Below are positions 33,782 to 41,984 of a DNA stretch of 64,000 bases, piece after piece. Position 1 is the stretch's first letter. Each line of letters starts with the position of its first letter. Position numbers and translations under genes: made by a program. The notes under the pieces are model-generated. The model was not told the origin of the DNA, made no database searches, and saw only the letters and a list, made by a program, of their open reading frames with translations. Source of the DNA: Afifella pfennigii DSM 17143 (GTDB lineage: Bacteria > Pseudomonadota > Alphaproteobacteria > Rhizobiales > Afifellaceae); contig NZ_JHZK01000004.1 of NCBI RefSeq assembly GCF_000688515.1, positions 160,488-224,487 on the forward strand, written 5' to 3'.

Positions 33782-34273
33782 ATGCCGACGGTGCGCATCG
33801 AGATTGCCGTGGAGGCCGGCGACTGGCCGCCCGAAGCCGCCTTGCGCCCGCTGATGGAGCGGGCCGTGGGGGCGGCGCTGCAAGCGGCGGGCTGGCAGCC
33901 TCCTTTCGCGGGCGGCGAGCCGGCCGAGATCAGCGTCGTGCTGACCGACGATGCGGCGATTGCCAGGCTCAACGAGGCCTGGCGCGGCAAGAAGGGGCCG
34001 ACCAACGTCCTCTCCTATCCGCAGCCGCCGGGCCCGCTTCTGGGCGACATCGTGCTGGCGGAAGAGACGTTGCGGGGCGAGGCGATAGCGAGCGAAAAAG
34101 AATTTCTCGACCATTTTGCCCATCTTCTCGTGCATGGCTGCTTGCATCTGGTCGGTTTTGATCACCAAATAGAGACGGAAGCAGAGGAGATGGAAACGCT
34201 GGAGCGGCAGGCGCTCGCGCAGATCGGCATTGCCGATCCCTACGGCGAGCCCGAAGTGCCGGCGACGCGATGA
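33782..34273 (+). CDS. ybeY: Endoribonuclease YbeY
   Basis: A 163-residue zinc-dependent RNase for 16S rRNA 3' processing and ribosome quality control. The metal motif is HGCLHLVGFDH, with His118, His122 and His128. The GPTNVLSYP segment (about 72-80) is the conserved substrate-side loop. ATG 33782 follows the PhoH stop by 7 bp. The stop overlaps the next gene by four bases (ATGA). Confidence 0.95.
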   Translation: MPTVRIEIAVEAGDWPPEAALRPLMERAVGAALQAAGWQPPFAGGEPAEISVVLTDDAAIARLNEAWRGKKGPTNVLSYPQPPGPLLGDIVLAEETLRGEAIASEKEFLDHFAHLLVHGCLHLVGFDHQIETEAEEMETLERQALAQIGIADPYGEPEVPATR

Positions 34274-35520
34274 TGAGCGACGACAGCGCCCGAAGTCCCG
34301 CGGGGCTTGCGGAAGATTATTCCACCGACACGGCCTCGGAGAGCGTTGCCGAACGGCTACGCCAGACCGTGAAAACCATGCTCGGGCTGAAGAGCAACGG
34401 CTCGGCACGCTCGGAGATCGAGCACGTTCTGGCCGCCGACGAGGCGGCCGGAGAGGCCTTTGCGCCGGAAGAGCGCGCCATGCTGCGCGCCATCCTGAAA
34501 CTCGGCGATATGCGCGTCGAAGACGTGATGCTGCCGCGCGCCGATATCGACGCGGTCGATCACGACGTGCCGCTCGCCACGGTCCTGATGGCCTTCAAGG
34601 AGGCCGGCCATTCCAGAATGCCGGTCTATCGCGACACGCTCGACGACCCGATCGGCATGGTGCATCTGAAAGACGTCGTCGGCTGGGTGCTGGAGCAGGC
34701 GCGCAAGGACGTTGCCCATCCCTCCGCCGAGGGCGCGAGCGAAGACGAGACGGAGCGCCGCTTCAAGTTCTCCGCCAAGCTCGACTTCTCGCCAGTCGAT
34801 CTCAGCCGGCCGCTCAGCACCACCGGCATCATCCGGCCCATCCTCTTCGTGCCGCCCTCCATGCCGGCGCGCATGCTCTTGGAGCGCATGCAGGCGGGGC
34901 GCACGCAGATGGCCCTCGTCATCGACGAATATGGCGGCACGGACGGGCTCATCTCGCTGGAGGATCTGGTCGAGATCATCGTCGGCGAGATCGAGGACGA
35001 GCACGACGACGAGGACGAGGCGGACATCACCAAGATCGCCGAAGGCGTCTATGTGGCCGATGCCAGGGCCGAGCTCGACGACCTTTCCGAAGCCATCGGG
35101 CCCGGCTTTCTCCTCGGCGAGCTCGGCGAGGAGGTAGAGACGGTCGGCGGCCTCATCTACACGCTCCTCGGGCGCATCCCGGTGCGCGGCGAGATCGTCC
35201 ACGCGCTGGAAGGCTACGAGATCGAGGTGCTGGAGGCCGATCCGCGGCGCATCAAGCGCGTCAGGATCCGCGAACGCCGCAAGGGGCGCCTCGCCCAGCG
35301 AGTGAAGAGCCGTCAGGCCGACGCGGTGGCGAGCGTCGGCGCCGCCCAACCCGGCGAGCCGCTGCCTGCGGCCCCACTCGCCGCGCCGGACCTTGCCCCA
35401 CTCGCCGGCTCCGCGAGCTTGGAGGCCGGTGCCCCTGGGGCGAGACAGACCGGCACCGGCGAGGAGGCGAGCGAGAAGGGCGAGAGCGACAAGACGCAGG
35501 CCCGCCCACAGGGCGGTTGA
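34270..35520 (+). CDS. CBS-pair / CorC-HlyC domain protein
   Basis: A 416-residue cytoplasmic protein of the CorC/TlyC group. Two CBS domains (about residues 70-220: RVEDVMLPRADIDAV and ALVIDEYGGTDGLISLEDLVEIIVGEI) are followed by the CorC_HlyC transporter-associated domain (about 245-330, with GGLIYTLLGRIPVRGE). CBS pairs bind adenine nucleotides; partners are unclear, with links to Mg/Co resistance and to the LPS/ribosome-linked ybeY operon. The last 80 residues are an Ala/Pro-rich tail, longer than usual. In relatives lnt follows; here a tRNA gene follows instead. Confidence 0.9.
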   Translation: MMSDDSARSPAGLAEDYSTDTASESVAERLRQTVKTMLGLKSNGSARSEIEHVLAADEAAGEAFAPEERAMLRAILKLGDMRVEDVMLPRADIDAVDHDVPLATVLMAFKEAGHSRMPVYRDTLDDPIGMVHLKDVVGWVLEQARKDVAHPSAEGASEDETERRFKFSAKLDFSPVDLSRPLSTTGIIRPILFVPPSMPARMLLERMQAGRTQMALVIDEYGGTDGLISLEDLVEIIVGEIEDEHDDEDEADITKIAEGVYVADARAELDDLSEAIGPGFLLGELGEEVETVGGLIYTLLGRIPVRGEIVHALEGYEIEVLEADPRRIKRVRIRERRKGRLAQRVKSRQADAVASVGAAQPGEPLPAAPLAAPDLAPLAGSASLEAGAPGARQTGTGEEASEKGESDKTQARPQGG

Positions 35521-35641
35521 GGCCGCAACGCCGCGGCCTTGGCCGCGGCAGGATGTCGAAGATGGTGATTGCCCCCGCAAAGCCCTTGCTTGTCATTGAC
35601 TTCCTCGCCTGCATGGGATTAGACGGAGCCGCTTTTCCGAA

Positions 35642-35726
35642 GCCCAGGTGGCGGAATTGGTAGACGCGCACGGTTCAGGTCCGTGTGCCGCAAGGCGTGG
35701 AGGTTCGAGTCCTCTCCTGGGCACCA
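35642..35726 (+). tRNA. tRNA-Leu (anticodon CAG)
   Basis: 85 nt including encoded CCA. The acceptor stem GCCCAGG (35642-35648) pairs with CCTGGGC, followed by ACCA at 35723-35726. The anticodon stem CACGG/CCGTG encloses TTCAGGT, giving anticodon CAG. There is a long class II variable arm (TGCCGCAAGGCGT), and the T arm is GAGG-TTCGAGT-CCTC. The D-arm GGCGGAATTGGTAGACGC is typical of tRNA-Leu. Confidence 0.97.
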
Positions 35727-36025
35727 TTTCGGAACGACACGCCGGCTCTCTCGGCCCTGGCGGGCGATCGGCCTAGATCACGGAAAAACCTTCTCGTCGA
35801 TCTTCGCCTGCGCGATCAGCGCGAGTTTCTCTTTCTTGCAGGACGGCGCGGCGCACCGGCACGGCAACCGGCTGTGAAAGCGCGCCCCGCAGCGCCTCGC
35901 AAATCCTCGGCGGGCTCTGCCGGCCCAGCATCGATGGCGCCTTCGGCGCCGGCCGGAACGGGCCCCAGACAGGCTTGCGCCCCATGCCTTTCGGGCAAGC
36001 CTCACGCAACGCCCCGCCTTCCCGC
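35727..36025. other. Intergenic region after tRNA-Leu
   Basis: About 299 bp between the tRNA and the 3' end of the oxidoreductase gene. Short open frames on both strands show no family features. I see no direct repeat of the tRNA 3' end that would mark an integrated element, and no terminator with a T-run. Confidence 0.5.
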
Positions 36026-37288
36026 TCAGCTCTCCAGAGAGTCGCGCAGGCGATAATACCAGACGGCGATCGAGGCATAGGCCGGATAAAGGCCGTGCAC
36101 CGGCAGGGGCTTGATGTCGGAGAGCTTCAGGGGCAACGGCCGGGAGCGGTCGAGAAGATGCTCGCCGATGGCAAGGCCGAGCGAGGTTCCAAGGGCGACG
36201 CCGCGGCCGTTATAGCCGATCGCCATGGTGAGATCGGGGAAGGGCTGGTGGATATGCGGAAGATGATCCCAGGTCATCGCCACCCGCCCGGACCAGCGAT
36301 ACGCGATCGGCACCTCGCGCAGCTGCGGGAAGAAGCCGTGCAGCGCGTCGACGATGCGGGCGTAATCCTGCGGCCCGCGCGGCTCGGCAAAGGGGCCGCG
36401 CCCGCCCATCATCAGCCGTCCCTGCGGCCCGACACGAAAATAGTTCATCACCCGGCGGCTGTCGGAAACGACGTTGCCCTGCGGCAGGATGGTGCCGAGG
36501 AGCTCTGCCGGCAGTTTCGCCGTGGCGACCTGGATGCTGTTGGCCGGCACCACCGTCTCTTCAAGACGCGGCCATAGGGGCCCGGTATAGGCGTTGGTGG
36601 CAACGACGACCTCCTCGGCGAGGATCGCTCCACCGGACAGCTCCACCCGCCAGGCGGAGCCGGCGCGCTTCAGCGCCCTCGCCTCGCTGTCGCCATGTAC
36701 CCTGGCGCCGGCGGCGATGGCGGCGCGGGCAAGGCCGCGGGCATAGGAGAGCGGGTGCAGGCAGCCGGCCCTTTCGTCGAGCCAGCCGCCGACGAAGCCG
36801 CGGCCGCCGATGCGCCGCTCCATCTCGGCGGCGCCGAGCATCCGCGCCGGGGCGCCGCGCGCCTGCCATTGGCGCATGCGCTCGGCAAGCAGCGGCAGAT
36901 GCGCGCGCTTCACGGAGGCCTGGATCCAGCCGCAGCGCCTCGCCTGGCAGTCGATGCGGAGCCGCTCGATGAGCGAAAGGGTGGTCTCGGCGGTGCGGCC
37001 GGCGAAATCGGTCGTCGCCTCGCCATAGAGCCGGTCGAGCGTATCGGGATCGTATTTGAGGCCCGGAATGACCTGGCCGCCATTGCGGCCGCTGCCGCCG
37101 AAGCCCGGCCCGCCGCTATTGAGAACGATGACAGAGGCGCCGCCCTCGGCAAGCCGCAGCGCCGTGGCAAGGCCGGTGAAGCCGGCGCCGATGACGGCGA
37201 TATCGGCCTTGTGCTCGCCGGCCAGCGGCGGGGTATCGGGCGCCGGCGCGGCGGTGGCGGCCCAGAGCGAGGCGACGGGATGCGACAT
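36026..37288 (-). CDS. FAD-dependent amine/amino-acid oxidoreductase (OrdL/PuuB/DadA-like)
   Basis: A 420-residue flavoprotein of the DAO family. The dinucleotide-binding GxGxxG is VIGAGFTGLATAL (about 32-44), followed by the GPGFGGSGRNGGQV segment that contacts FAD, as in gamma-glutamylputrescine oxidase PuuB/OrdL, and the late YRWSGRVAMTWDHLPHI and GYNGRGVALGT motifs. It oxidises an amine or imino/amino acid to imine plus hydrogen peroxide or reduced quinone. It is the last gene of an operon with an amino-acid-type ABC transporter, so the transported compound is its probable substrate, but I cannot name that compound. Confidence 0.88.
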   Translation of the reverse strand: MSHPVASLWAATAAPAPDTPPLAGEHKADIAVIGAGFTGLATALRLAEGGASVIVLNSGGPGFGGSGRNGGQVIPGLKYDPDTLDRLYGEATTDFAGRTAETTLSLIERLRIDCQARRCGWIQASVKRAHLPLLAERMRQWQARGAPARMLGAAEMERRIGGRGFVGGWLDERAGCLHPLSYARGLARAAIAAGARVHGDSEARALKRAGSAWRVELSGGAILAEEVVVATNAYTGPLWPRLEETVVPANSIQVATAKLPAELLGTILPQGNVVSDSRRVMNYFRVGPQGRLMMGGRGPFAEPRGPQDYARIVDALHGFFPQLREVPIAYRWSGRVAMTWDHLPHIHQPFPDLTMAIGYNGRGVALGTSLGLAIGEHLLDRSRPLPLKLSDIKPLPVHGLYPAYASIAVWYYRLRDSLES

Positions 37289-37312
37289 GGCAATCGGTCC
37301 GCTTTGAAGCTG

Positions 37313-38044
37313 TCAGACGGGATGGGTGACGCGGCGCAGGAAGTCCTGGGTGCGCTCGTGTTTCGGATGGCGCAGGAGCTCGCCTGCGGGTCCTTCCTCC
37401 ACGATGCGCCCGCCGTCGAGGAAGAGGACGCGATCGGCGACCTCGCGGGCGAAGAGGATTTCGTGCGTGACGACGAGCATGGTCATGTGCTCCTCGGCAA
37501 GCGCGCGCATCACCTGCAGCACCTCGCCGACCATCTCCGGATCGAGCGCGGAAGTCGGCTCATCGAAGAGGATCGCCTCCGGCTGCATGGCGAGCGCCCG
37601 GGCGATGGCGACGCGCTGCTGCTGGCCTCCGGAGAGCGAACTCGGATAGCTCTGAAGCTTGTCGGCGAGGCCGACGCGGGTGAGAAGCTGCGTCGCGCGC
37701 TGGCGCGCCGCCTGCGCGTCCTCCTTCAGCACGTAGCGCGGGCCCTCCATGACGTTCTCCAGCGCCGTGCGGTGCGGGAAGAGGTTGAAGCGCTGGAAGA
37801 CCATGGAGACGCGGGTGCGAATGTCGTGGATCGTCGGCGCGCCCACATCCACCGTCTCGCCATCGACGCTGATGCGTCCCCGCTGATAGGCCTCCAACCC
37901 GTTGATGCAGCGCAGGAGCGTCGACTTGCCGGAGCCCGACGGCCCGATGAGGCAGACCACCTCGCCCTTGTTGATCTCGGCATCCACCCCCTTCAGCACC
38001 TCGTGCTGGGCGAAGGATTTGTGCACGTCCTCCAGCTTGATCAT
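37313..38044 (-). CDS. Amino-acid ABC transporter, ATP-binding protein
   Basis: A 243-residue ABC ATPase of the polar amino acid group (GlnQ/HisP type). Walker A is GPSGSGKST (35-43), the signature is LSGGQQQR, and Walker B is [12 protein letters not shown], followed by the H-loop VVTHEI. Start ATG 38044 overlaps the permease stop (ATGA). The frame continues open upstream inside the permease gene, but that is a shadow. The gene precedes the oxidoreductase by 24 bp. Confidence 0.93.
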   Translation of the reverse strand: MIKLEDVHKSFAQHEVLKGVDAEINKGEVVCLIGPSGSGKSTLLRCINGLEAYQRGRISVDGETVDVGAPTIHDIRTRVSMVFQRFNLFPHRTALENVMEGPRYVLKEDAQAARQRATQLLTRVGLADKLQSYPSSLSGGQQQRVAIARALAMQPEAILFDEPTSALDPEMVGEVLQVMRALAEEHMTMLVVTHEILFAREVADRVLFLDGGRIVEEGPAGELLRHPKHERTQDFLRRVTHPV

Positions 38045-38697
38045 TGCGCCTTCCCCATGGCGATCTCCACGCGCCGCATGACGAAGTTGAGCGGCAGGGT
38101 CAGGCACAGATAAAGCAGCGCCACCAGGGTGAAGACCGTCATGTTGTCGAAGGTGGAAGAGGCCAGCATCTTGCCCTGCATGGTCAACTCGGCCACGGAG
38201 ATGACCGAGACCTGCGAGGAATCCTTCAACAGCATCACCATGTTGTTGGAATAGGGCGGGACCACGATCTTGAAGGCCTGGGGCAGCACCACCCGGCGCA
38301 TCATCAAGGGCTGCTTCATGCCGATGGATTTGGCCGCCTCCACCTGGCCGCGATCGACCGCCTCGATGCCGGCGCGGAAGGTCTCGCCGATATAGCAGGA
38401 ATAGGTCAGCGCCAGACCGGCGACGCCCGCCTGGAAGGCGGTGAGGTCGAGGCCGACCTCCGGCATGACGAAGTAGATGTAGAACAGCACGACCAGGATC
38501 GGGATGCCGCGCACAAACTCCACGAAGACGCGGGTGGCCATGGCGAGCCAGGCGATGCCGGAGGTCCTGAACAGGGCCCAGACGAGGCCGAGCAACGTCG
38601 CCAGCGTCAGGGCGAGAAAGGTGACGGCGATCGTCAGCCATACCCCTTTCAACAAGATGGGAAGATAGATGCCGGCGTTGGCGAAAAAACCCGTCAT
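38041..38697 (-). CDS. Amino-acid ABC transporter permease
   Basis: A 218-residue inner-membrane permease with about five helices and the EAA-type loop that binds the ATPase ([22 protein letters not shown], near residues 120-141). It belongs to the HisM/GlnP family. Only one permease gene is present, so the channel is presumably a homodimer. It lies between the solute-binding protein gene (90-bp gap with a hairpin) and the ATPase gene (4-bp overlap). Confidence 0.93.
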   Translation of the reverse strand: MTGFFANAGIYLPILLKGVWLTIAVTFLALTLATLLGLVWALFRTSGIAWLAMATRVFVEFVRGIPILVVLFYIYFVMPEVGLDLTAFQAGVAGLALTYSCYIGETFRAGIEAVDRGQVEAAKSIGMKQPLMMRRVVLPQAFKIVVPPYSNNMVMLLKDSSQVSVISVAELTMQGKMLASSTFDNMTVFTLVALLYLCLTLPLNFVMRRVEIAMGKAQ

Positions 38698-38737
38698 TGT
38701 CTTACGTTTCCTCAGATAGGCGAGGTGCGGCGGGACG

Positions 38738-38764
38738 GCCCGCGCCGCGGCCGGCGCCGCGGGC
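38738..38764 (-). repeat. GC-rich hairpin between binding-protein and permease genes
   Basis: GCCCGCG (38738-38744) pairs with CGCGGGC (38758-38764); with one mismatch the stem extends by CGC/GCG, leaving a 5-nt loop. It lies in the 90-bp gap downstream of the solute-binding protein gene and has no T-run. Such hairpins often protect the upstream message and keep binding-protein levels above permease levels. Confidence 0.5.
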
Positions 38765-38787
38765 GAGAGGCGCCCCGCTCACCTGTC

Positions 38788-39531
38788 TCAGAGGCCGTAT
38801 TTGGCGAAGATCGCGTCCAGCTCGCCGCTTTCCTTCAGCTTGGCGATGGAGGCGTTCACCTTCTCCAGGAGCTCGCCGTTCTCCTTGGCGACGGCAAGCC
38901 CCACCTCGCCCGATTTCAGCGGCTCGTAATTCTCCACCAGGCGCACGCCGAGCTCCGGCTTCTGCGAGATCTGGTAGGCGGCAATGGGCTTGTCGCCGAA
39001 GCCGGCCTTGATGCGGCCGAGCTTCACGTCGCGCATGATGTCGGAGATGGAATCGTAGAGCTTCACCTCGCCGAAGATACCGAGCGCCTGAAGATTGTCG
39101 GCGAAGGTGGTGCCGATCTGGGCGCCGATCGTCTCGCCCTTCAAATCCTCGAGCGTGTAGTCGTTCTCGTCCTCGGCGGAGACGAACATACCGTCGCCAT
39201 AGGCGTAGACCGGGGTGGAGAAGTCGACGACTTTTTGGCGCTCCTCGGTGGCGAACATGCCGGCGGAGATGAGGTCGATCTTGCCGCTCGAAAGGGCTGG
39301 GATGAGCGCGGAGAAGGCCACCACCTCGAACTTCGCCTCAAAGCCGTTGTCGGCCGCGATCGCCTCTGCGAGATCCACCATGGCGCCGGTCGGCACCTGC
39401 GTTTCGGTATCGATGAAGGTGAAGGGCACGCCGGTCGTGGTGACGCCGACGGTGACGGTATCGGCAAGGGCGGGCGTGGCGAAGACCATCGCCATTGCGG
39501 TCGCAAGCGCGGCAATTTGTTTCATGACCAT
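38788..39531 (-). CDS. Periplasmic solute-binding protein of the amino-acid ABC transporter
   Basis: A 247-residue SBP_bac_3 protein. A signal peptide of about 23 residues (IAALATAMAMVFATPALA) precedes the mature part, with VGVTTTGVPFTFID, VDLAEAIAADNGF and DLISAGMFATEERQKVVDFSTP, the usual ligand-pocket segments. The Arg/Asp pair binding the amino-acid backbone is not in its most common form (TxxR seen as TEERQK), so the ligand may be a modified amino acid or amine. I chose ATG 39531, five bases after GGGGA on the minus strand; ATG 39525 is an alternative. First gene of the operon, with an operator-like palindrome over its start. Confidence 0.92.
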   Translation of the reverse strand: MVMKQIAALATAMAMVFATPALADTVTVGVTTTGVPFTFIDTETQVPTGAMVDLAEAIAADNGFEAKFEVVAFSALIPALSSGKIDLISAGMFATEERQKVVDFSTPVYAYGDGMFVSAEDENDYTLEDLKGETIGAQIGTTFADNLQALGIFGEVKLYDSISDIMRDVKLGRIKAGFGDKPIAAYQISQKPELGVRLVENYEPLKSGEVGLAVAKENGELLEKVNASIAKLKESGELDAIFAKYGL

Positions 39532-39535
39532 GAAA
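39520..39535. promoter_or_regulatory. Operator site 1: TTTCA-N6-TGAAA over the binding-protein start
   Basis: TTTCATG-AC-CATGAAA, a near-perfect 16-bp palindrome, one of three TTTCA-N6-TGAA(A/C) sites in this divergent region. It covers the start codons of the solute-binding protein gene. Confidence 0.6.
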
Positions 39536-39621
39536 TTCCCCGTTCTTTGATGGCTCCGCGATCCATGGAAGCTGCGACCCTGCACCTCCCCGGCCGGTTT
39601 CGCATGTGGATCAGACGCAGA

Positions 39622-39641
39622 AATTTCACTATCATGAAATT
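39622..39641. promoter_or_regulatory. Operator site 2: AATTTCA-N6-TGAAATT palindrome
   Basis: Perfect 7-bp arms AATTTCA (39622-39628) and TGAAATT (39635-39641) around CTATCA. It is the best copy of the three and lies about 90 bp upstream of the binding-protein start, a usual place for activator or repressor control. Confidence 0.7.
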
Positions 39642-39784
39642 AAGGTGATGCGCAACGCTCCCGCGGACATCGCATGGAGAGCGTGCCCACACAGAAGAAT
39701 GCATGCGCTCCTTACAGGAACTAGTCCTCTCCGCCAGGACAAGACACGTCGCGCGCTTTCCCATACGTCACGAATCCGCTAGAA

Positions 39785-39800
39785 TTTCAGAAATATGAAC
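39785..39800. promoter_or_regulatory. Operator site 3: TTTCA-N6-TGAAC before the regulator gene
   Basis: TTTCA (39785-39789) and TGAAC (39796-39800) with the same 6-bp spacer as sites 1 and 2. It lies just upstream of the XRE-cupin gene start and suggests autoregulation. Confidence 0.55.
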
Positions 39801-39816
39801 AAGGATGGATGGCGGC

Positions 39817-40437
39817 ATGAAAACCGCGTCGCTTGCAAGCGCCGGCCGGGCGAGCCCCGAAGAGGCGGCGCACGAGGACGACCGATCGCTCGGTTTCGCC
39901 GTGCGCGAGGCTCGTCGCGCGCGCGGCCTCTCCCTTAAGCAGGTCGCCGACGCCGCCAGTATCTCGGTCGGCCTGCTCAGCCAGATCGAGCGCGGCATCT
40001 CCTCGCCGTCGGTGCGGGCGCTGCGTTCCATCTGCGCCGCCCTGGATATGCCCGTTCTGGCGCTCTTCGGCGAGATGGAGGCAAATGCGGAGAAGGAGGC
40101 GCGACGCATCGTCAGGTCGGGCCAGCGACGGCGCGTCGATTTCGGCGCCAAGGGCATGGTGAAGGAGTTCCTCAGCCCGAACGAGGAAGGCGTGTTGCAG
40201 GTGATGGAGATCGCTTTGCAGCCGGGCGGCGGCTCCGGCGAGGATGCTTACAGCCACGAAGGCGAGGAATGCGGCGTCGTGCTTGAGGGGCGGCTGGAGC
40301 TCTATGTCGACGGCAGCCTCTACCGGCTCGGCGAGGGCGACGCCTTCACCTTCGAGAGCCGGCTGCCGCACAAGTTCCGCAATCTCGCCGAGGGCACCAC
40401 CCGCGTCCTGTGGGTGACGACGCCGCCCGTCTGGTAG
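39817..40437 (+). CDS. XRE-type HTH / cupin transcriptional regulator (PuuR-like layout)
   Basis: A 206-residue regulator with helix-turn-helix at about 20-80 (VREARRARGLSLKQVADAA, then SQIERGISSPSVRALRSI) and a C-terminal cupin_2 sensor domain (about 120-200, YSHEGEECGVVLEGRLEL and GDAFTFESRLPHKFRN). This two-domain form is used by repressors of amine and amino-acid catabolism such as PuuR. It is divergent from an ABC transporter plus flavin oxidase operon, its likely target. ATG 39805 is an in-frame alternative; I prefer 39817, with AAGGA about 11 nt upstream. Confidence 0.9.
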   Translation: MKTASLASAGRASPEEAAHEDDRSLGFAVREARRARGLSLKQVADAASISVGLLSQIERGISSPSVRALRSICAALDMPVLALFGEMEANAEKEARRIVRSGQRRRVDFGAKGMVKEFLSPNEEGVLQVMEIALQPGGGSGEDAYSHEGEECGVVLEGRLELYVDGSLYRLGEGDAFTFESRLPHKFRNLAEGTTRVLWVTTPPVW

Positions 40438-40541
40438 GCGCTCGGTCCCCGGCTGGCTCGCAGGATGGCGCGCGGGCGTTGCCATCAGGCATTGTCCCGC
40501 GCCGCGCTTCGTGTCAGGAGCCTTGCCGCAGGAGGCCTTAG

Positions 40542-41156
40542 ATGACGATCCGCTTTCACGAGGGCGACCTGCCCGACCTTTCCCATTACGGCGAGGTGGT
40601 CGCCGTCGACACGGAGACGATGGGTTTGAAGCCCGGCCGCGACCGGCTCTGCCTGGTGCAGCTGTCGCCCGGCGACGACAGCGCCGATATCGTGCGCATC
40701 CGTCCCGGCCAGCGCGAGGCGCCCAATCTCGTCGGCCTTCTGTCCGATCCGGCGCGGCTGAAGCTCTTCCACTACGCCCGCTTCGACGTGGCGGCGCTGC
40801 GGCAGGCCTTCGGGGTCGTCACCACGCCGATCTGGTGCACCAAGATCGCCTCCAAACTGGCGCGCACCTATACCGACCGGCACGGTCTGAAGGATCTGGC
40901 GCGCGAGCTGCTCGGCCTGGAATTGTCGAAGCAGCAGCAGAGCTCCGATTGGGGGGCGGAAGAGCTCAGCGAGGCGCAGCTGCACTACGCGGCGGCCGAC
41001 GTGCTCTACCTGCACGCCATACGCCAGGCGCTGCAGACCCGCCTGGAACGGGAGAGCAGGTTGAAGCTTGCGGAAGCCTGCTTCAGCTTCGTGCCGGTGC
41101 GCGCGGAACTGGATTTGCTTGGCTGGGAAGATAGCGATATCTTCGCCCATGCATGA
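40542..41156 (+). CDS. rnd: Ribonuclease D (short form)
   Basis: A 204-residue 3'-5' exoribonuclease of the DEDD family. Exo I is VAVDTETMGLKP (about 21-32), Exo II includes FHYARFDVAAL (Asp near residue 77), and Exo III is LHYAAADVLYLH with the Tyr and Asp of DEDDy. The HRDC domains of E. coli RNase D are absent, as is normal for this alphaproteobacterial group. It comes directly before the lpt genes, a conserved order in Hyphomicrobiales. tRNA or small-RNA 3' trimming is the probable role. Confidence 0.93.
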   Translation: MTIRFHEGDLPDLSHYGEVVAVDTETMGLKPGRDRLCLVQLSPGDDSADIVRIRPGQREAPNLVGLLSDPARLKLFHYARFDVAALRQAFGVVTTPIWCTKIASKLARTYTDRHGLKDLARELLGLELSKQQQSSDWGAEELSEAQLHYAAADVLYLHAIRQALQTRLERESRLKLAEACFSFVPVRAELDLLGWEDSDIFAHA

Positions 41157-41243
41157 GGGGAATTTCCGGCATCGGCGTCCCGCCTAAAAAACACCATCTT
41201 GAGAAGGGATAGGGGACCGGCCAGCCGGGAAGAGGGTGAAGGG

Positions 41244-41984
41244 ATGATGCTGGTCGCCACGCCAGCGGACACGGTGCCGCGGCAAGACCGTATGCTCGAC
41301 CGTCCACAGCGACGCGTCGCCGCCTACCGCGCGGCGCGGCGGCATTCGTTCGTCGTGCGCTTTCTGCGCCTGGCCCTGCCGGCCGGAGGCGCGCTCGCGC
41401 TTGCGGCCACCGTCTTCATCAGCCAGATACCGAGCGGGGAGAACTTCGATTTGTCGATCGCCAAGACGACGATCGCCAAGAACGCCATCATCATGGACAA
41501 CCCCAAGCTCACCGGCTTCGATCGCTATGAGCGCGAATTCCGCCTGGAGGCGGATCGGGCGATCCAGAAGTTCGCCACGCCGGATGCCGTGACGCTGGAA
41601 AACATCATCGCCTATATCTCCGCGCCCGGACGCGGACCCATCGCCATTGAGGCGCTCGCCGCCGATTTCGACAACGCCAACGGCTCGCTGATCATGGGCG
41701 GCGAGGTGATGGTCGATTCGGCCGACGGCTACGGCATGGCGCTCAACGGCGCCAAGGTGAACACCAAGGACGGCACGCTGCAATCGGCCAATCCGGTAAC
41801 GCTCACCTACCACGACAGCCGCACCACGGGCGATGCTCTCGACGCCAAGGAAGGCGGCAAGCACATCGTCATCGAGGGCAATGTGCGCACCTTCATGATG
41901 CCGCCAAAGCGCGAGGCGCCCGCCGCCGAGCCGAAGCAAACGGTCTCTCGGCCAGGCGCTCCCCCAGAGACGGTAACCCATTGA
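41244..41984 (+). CDS. lptC: LPS export system periplasmic protein LptC
   Basis: A 246-residue bitopic protein. One transmembrane helix (about 43-63, LRLALPAGGALALAATVFIS) anchors a periplasmic beta-jellyroll domain that passes LPS from LptBFG to LptA. The domain contains the repeated short strands expected of this fold (AIIMDNPKLTGFDR, YGMALNGAKVNTKDG). ATG 41244 has GAAGGG just upstream. The last residues run into the lptA start (TTGA overlap at 41981-41984). Neighbours lptA and lptB confirm the call. Confidence 0.88.
   Translation: MMLVATPADTVPRQDRMLDRPQRRVAAYRAARRHSFVVRFLRLALPAGGALALAATVFISQIPSGENFDLSIAKTTIAKNAIIMDNPKLTGFDRYEREFRLEADRAIQKFATPDAVTLENIIAYISAPGRGPIAIEALAADFDNANGSLIMGGEVMVDSADGYGMALNGAKVNTKDGTLQSANPVTLTYHDSRTTGDALDAKEGGKHIVIEGNVRTFMMPPKREAPAAEPKQTVSRPGAPPETVTH

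Larger units (their letters stand above)
39532..39816. other. Divergent control region of the uptake/oxidation operon and its regulator
   Basis: 285 bp between the binding-protein gene (left) and the XRE-cupin gene (right). It is AT-richer than its neighbours and contains operator-like sites 2 and 3. No coding frame or RNA gene is visible. Confidence 0.6.

Noticed and set aside
35642..36025. tRNA-Leu as the attachment site of an integrated element
   Set aside because: No integrase gene, no repeat of the tRNA 3' end in the following region, and the neighbours are core-type genes.
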